A DNA stretch of 15,915 bases, taken from an uncultured Selenomonadaceae bacterium. GTDB lineage: Bacteria; Bacillota; Negativicutes; Selenomonadales; Selenomonadaceae. The stretch covers positions 1-15,915 of the forward strand of contig CATYZV010000011.1 of the NCBI GenBank assembly GCA_958415865.1, written 5' to 3'. A program made the translations under genes and the position numbers. The notes below the pieces were generated by a model that was given only the letters and a program-made list of their open reading frames with translations, ran no database searches and was not told where the DNA came from. Below are positions 13,761 to 15,915 of the stretch, one piece after another (within the stretch, counting starts at the first letter, position 1; each line of letters opens with the position of its first letter).

Positions 13761-14966
13761 ATGAGTACAGCAACAGCAAATAAAAAAGCCCACTTCGGTA
13801 TTCACGGCGGCCAATACATTCCCGAAACGCTGATGAATGCAGTAATTGAGCTGGAAGAAGCCTACAATAAATATAAAGACGATCCCAAATTCGTAAGTGA
13901 GTTAAATGAACTGCACAAGAATTATACAGGAAGACCTTCGCTTTTATACTACGCTGAAAAAATGACGAAAGACCTCGGCGGAGCAAAGATATACTTTAAA
14001 CGCGAAGATCTGAATCACACCGGCGCACACAAGATAAACAACGCGCTGGGCCAAGTGCTGCTCGCCAAGTACATGGGCAAAAAACGCGTCATCGCTGAAA
14101 CAGGCGCAGGCCAGCACGGTGTAGCAACAGCGACGGCTGCCGCACTGATGGACATGGAATGTGAAATCTTCATGGGCAAAGAAGACACCGACCGCCAGAG
14201 ATTGAATGTTTACCGCATGGAACTCTTGGGCGCAAAAGTACACGCCGTAACCACCGGCACTCAGACGCTCAAAGATGCCGTAAACGAAACACTGCGCGAA
14301 TGGACTCGCCGCATTGACGACACGCATTACGTGCTCGGCTCTGCTGTAGGCCCGTATCCGTTCCCGAACATAGTAAGAGATTTCCAATCCATCATCAGCC
14401 GCGAAGCAAGACAGCAGATACTCGAGGCTGAAGGCAGGCTGCCCGATGTAGTAATGGCCTGCGTAGGCGGTGGCAGCAATGCTATCGGCATGTTCTACAA
14501 TTTCATCCCCGATAAAGATGTACAGCTGATCGGCTGTGAAGCAGCAGGCAGAGGCATAGATACAAAAGATACTGCTGCTACAATTTCCACCGGCACAGAA
14601 GGCATTTTCCACGGCATGAAATCGTATTTCTGCCAGGACAAATACGGCCAGATAGCCCCCGTTTACTCCATTTCCGCCGGACTTGACTACCCCGGCATTG
14701 GCCCGGAACACTCTTATCTCCACGATATCGGCAGAGCGCAGTACGTGCCCGTAACCGACGACGAAGCAGTCGACGCATTTGAATACCTCTCCAAAACAGA
14801 AGGAATTATTCCCGCCATTGAAAGCGCGCACGCTGTAGCTCATGCTATTAAAATTGCGCCCAAGATGGACAAAGACAAGATAATCATCATCTGCCTGTCC
14901 GGCCGCGGAGACAAAGACGTAGCAGCAATGGCAAGATACAGAGGAGTGAACATCAATGACGATTAA
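13761..14966 (+). CDS. trpB: tryptophan synthase beta chain
   Basis: A PLP enzyme (401 residues) that condenses indole, channelled from TrpA, with serine to form tryptophan, in an alpha2-beta2 complex. Signs are the PLP lysine in GAHKINN (Lys91), [12 protein letters not shown] with catalytic Glu113, the phosphate loop GGGSNAIG (236-243), [19 protein letters not shown], and LSGRGDKD near the end. It is the usual TrpB1 length and type; there is no sign of the longer TrpB2. An AAAGG site lies 9 bases before the ATG. The gene starts 33 bases after trpCF and overlaps trpA by 11 bases. Confidence 0.98.
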   Translation: MSTATANKKAHFGIHGGQYIPETLMNAVIELEEAYNKYKDDPKFVSELNELHKNYTGRPSLLYYAEKMTKDLGGAKIYFKREDLNHTGAHKINNALGQVLLAKYMGKKRVIAETGAGQHGVATATAAALMDMECEIFMGKEDTDRQRLNVYRMELLGAKVHAVTTGTQTLKDAVNETLREWTRRIDDTHYVLGSAVGPYPFPNIVRDFQSIISREARQQILEAEGRLPDVVMACVGGGSNAIGMFYNFIPDKDVQLIGCEAAGRGIDTKDTAATISTGTEGIFHGMKSYFCQDKYGQIAPVYSISAGLDYPGIGPEHSYLHDIGRAQYVPVTDDEAVDAFEYLSKTEGIIPAIESAHAVAHAIKIAPKMDKDKIIIICLSGRGDKDVAAMARYRGVNINDD

Positions 14967-15735
14967 AATACAAGACGCATTCAAAAACGGCAAGGCATTT
15001 ATCCCCTTCATACTGGCAGGCGTTCCCAACCTAGATGCCACCGGCAGATACATCGTATCCATGGCAAAAGCAGGAGCCGACCTCATAGAAATAGGCATTC
15101 CCTTCTCCGACCCCGTCGCCGAAGGGCAGGTAATCCAGGCAGCCAGCAAAAAAGCACTTGACGGCGGCACCACCACTGACGGCATCTTCGACATGGTAGC
15201 TGCTATCCGCGATAAAGTAGACATTCCACTCGTGCTGATGACCTATATAAACCCCATCTACGTCTACGGCAAAGACAAATTCTTCACCAAATGCAAAGAG
15301 GTAGGCATCTGCGGCGTAATCGTACCCGATATGCCCTTTGAAGAAAAAGACGAACTGCTAGGCTCCGCCAATGCCCACGATGTAGAAGTAGTCTCCCTCA
15401 TAGCCCCCACCTCAGAAAACCGCATCGGCATGATAGCCAAAGAAGCACAAGGCTTCATCTACTGCGTATCCTCCCTCGGCGTAACAGGCGTGCGCAGCGA
15501 GATCAAAACCGACCTCAACAGCATCGTTTCCACCATCCGCAAATACACCGACGTGCCCACAGCCATCGGCTTTGGCATATCCACACCCGAACAAGCACAG
15601 AAAATGGCAGCAATAGCCGACGGAGTCATCGTCGGCAGTGCCATCATAAAAATCCTCGATAAGTACGCAGGCGACGCAGAACAGCCTGTTTATGATTATG
15701 TCAAGAAGATGAAAGAAGCCGTAATGAAAGCTTAA
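14956..15735 (+). CDS. trpA: tryptophan synthase alpha chain
   Basis: A 259-residue TIM barrel that cleaves indole-3-glycerol phosphate to indole and glyceraldehyde 3-phosphate and passes indole to TrpB. The signature [19 protein letters not shown] carries catalytic Glu45. The second acid, Asp60 in the Salmonella enzyme, is Glu56 here (AEG in place of ADG), a variant I recall as common in Firmicutes. Later motifs are [41 protein letters not shown] and GFGIS. The ATG overlaps the trpB end by 11 bases, with an AGAGGAG site, so the two subunits are translationally coupled. This is the last gene of the operon. Confidence 0.97.
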   Translation: MTIKIQDAFKNGKAFIPFILAGVPNLDATGRYIVSMAKAGADLIEIGIPFSDPVAEGQVIQAASKKALDGGTTTDGIFDMVAAIRDKVDIPLVLMTYINPIYVYGKDKFFTKCKEVGICGVIVPDMPFEEKDELLGSANAHDVEVVSLIAPTSENRIGMIAKEAQGFIYCVSSLGVTGVRSEIKTDLNSIVSTIRKYTDVPTAIGFGISTPEQAQKMAAIADGVIVGSAIIKILDKYAGDAEQPVYDYVKKMKEAVMKA

Positions 15736-15750
15736 TATAGTTTTGAAAAT

Positions 15751-15797
15751 AAAAAAGACACCTGCTTGCAGTTACAGTGCTGGCAGGTGTCTTTTTG
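15751..15797 (+). terminator. intrinsic terminator of the trp operon
   Basis: AAAAAGACACCTGC (15752-15765) pairs perfectly with GCAGGTGTCTTTTT (15783-15796) around a 17-base loop. The A-run and T-run make it usable in both directions. It starts 16 bases after the trpA stop. Confidence 0.9.
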
Positions 15798-15838
15798 TAT
15801 CAAAGGAAGTTTTCTATATAGAGAATTAGCAGTATATA

Positions 15839-15847
15839 TGTTATAAT
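15839..15847 (+). promoter_or_regulatory. extended -10 promoter of the gene at the window edge
   Basis: TGTTATAAT is a perfect extended -10, 28 bases before the last start codon. There is no good -35. A purine-rich GGTGGGG site lies 6 bases before the ATG. Confidence 0.55.
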
Positions 15848-15875
15848 TAATTTCGAAGGGTGGTGGGGTACATAA

Positions 15876-15915
15876 ATGAGATTCTATGCTGTGAGGATGG
15901 GACGGGCTATAGGAA
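15876..15915 (+). CDS. viroplasmin-domain / ribonuclease H1-like protein, 5' fragment
   Basis: Only the first 13 codons lie in the window, reading MRFYAVRMGRAIG. The pattern (M)xFYAVxxGRxxG is how proteins with an N-terminal viroplasmin (RNase H1 hybrid-binding) domain begin; in bacteria these usually continue into RNase H1, which removes RNA from RNA-DNA hybrids. The start is supported by a GGTGGGG site and an extended -10 promoter after the trp terminator. With so little sequence the call rests on the motif alone. Confidence 0.55.
   Translation, partial: MRFYAVRMGRAIG

Noticed and set aside
15121..15126. Loss of catalytic Asp60 in TrpA (Glu instead)
   Set aside because: The AEG variant in place of ADG is, as far as I recall, common in Firmicute TrpA proteins, and the rest of the active site is intact.
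13944..15224. Long open frame (426 codons) on the minus strand opposite trpB and trpA
   Set aside because: Antisense shadow of two certain genes. Its composition is biased (rich in Ser, Cys, Phe, Val and Ala), there is no ribosome binding site, and no known motif appears.
1..15915. CRISPR array, tRNA or rRNA genes, toxin-antitoxin or defence genes
   Set aside because: No spaced direct repeats, no cloverleaf sequences, and no proteins of those families are seen in any convincing frame.

Overview
The window most likely comes from an anaerobic Firmicute, and the style fits the Negativicutes (Selenomonas/Phascolarctobacterium-like). The evidence is a tryptophan T-box leader, strong AGGAGG-type ribosome binding sites, extended -10 promoters, a Spo0J-type ParB next to a DUF4446 gene, and a MetH lacking its reactivation domain, which a separate gene supplies. 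The genus is inference. Genes are moderately GC-rich and the spacers are AT-rich.

Layout. (1) 1-306: a gene-poor edge ending in two inward-facing IS3/IS150-like terminal repeats. (2) 307-3429, minus strand: a two-gene methionine-synthase unit, the reactivation-domain protein followed by a cobalamin-dependent MetH with homocysteine, folate and B12 modules. (3) 3577-5142, plus strand: a solo ParB/Spo0J-like gene and a DUF4446 membrane-anchored gene. A second promoter and an intrinsic terminator lie between them, and a bidirectional terminator ends the block. (4) 5185-8590, minus strand: a single-pass membrane protein of unknown function, a DeoR-family repressor, a terminator, and an iron-containing alcohol dehydrogenase with its own promoter. 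A palindrome over the -10 box of that promoter is a candidate operator. (5) 8676-15796, plus strand: a complete tryptophan operon, with promoter, Trp-specific T-box leader and terminator, a 46-codon small ORF, trpE, trpGD fusion, trpCF fusion, trpB, trpA and terminator. (6) 15839-15915: promoter and first 13 codons of a viroplasmin/RNase H1-like gene that runs off the window.

How it works together. The five trp enzymes convert chorismate to tryptophan. The T-box (specifier UGG) should allow readthrough only when uncharged tRNA-Trp accumulates. Gene order and both fusions equal the arrangement in E. coli (E-GD-CF-B-A), but the regulation is the Firmicute T-box type. The metH unit regenerates methionine from homocysteine and methyl-folate. 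The DeoR/alcohol dehydrogenase pair looks like a locally regulated catabolic reductase. No convincing new defence or mobile system is visible. The least explained items are the T-box-controlled small ORF between the leader and trpE, the ParB that lacks a ParA partner and a ParA-activating tail, and the promoter-terminator leader in front of the DUF4446 gene.
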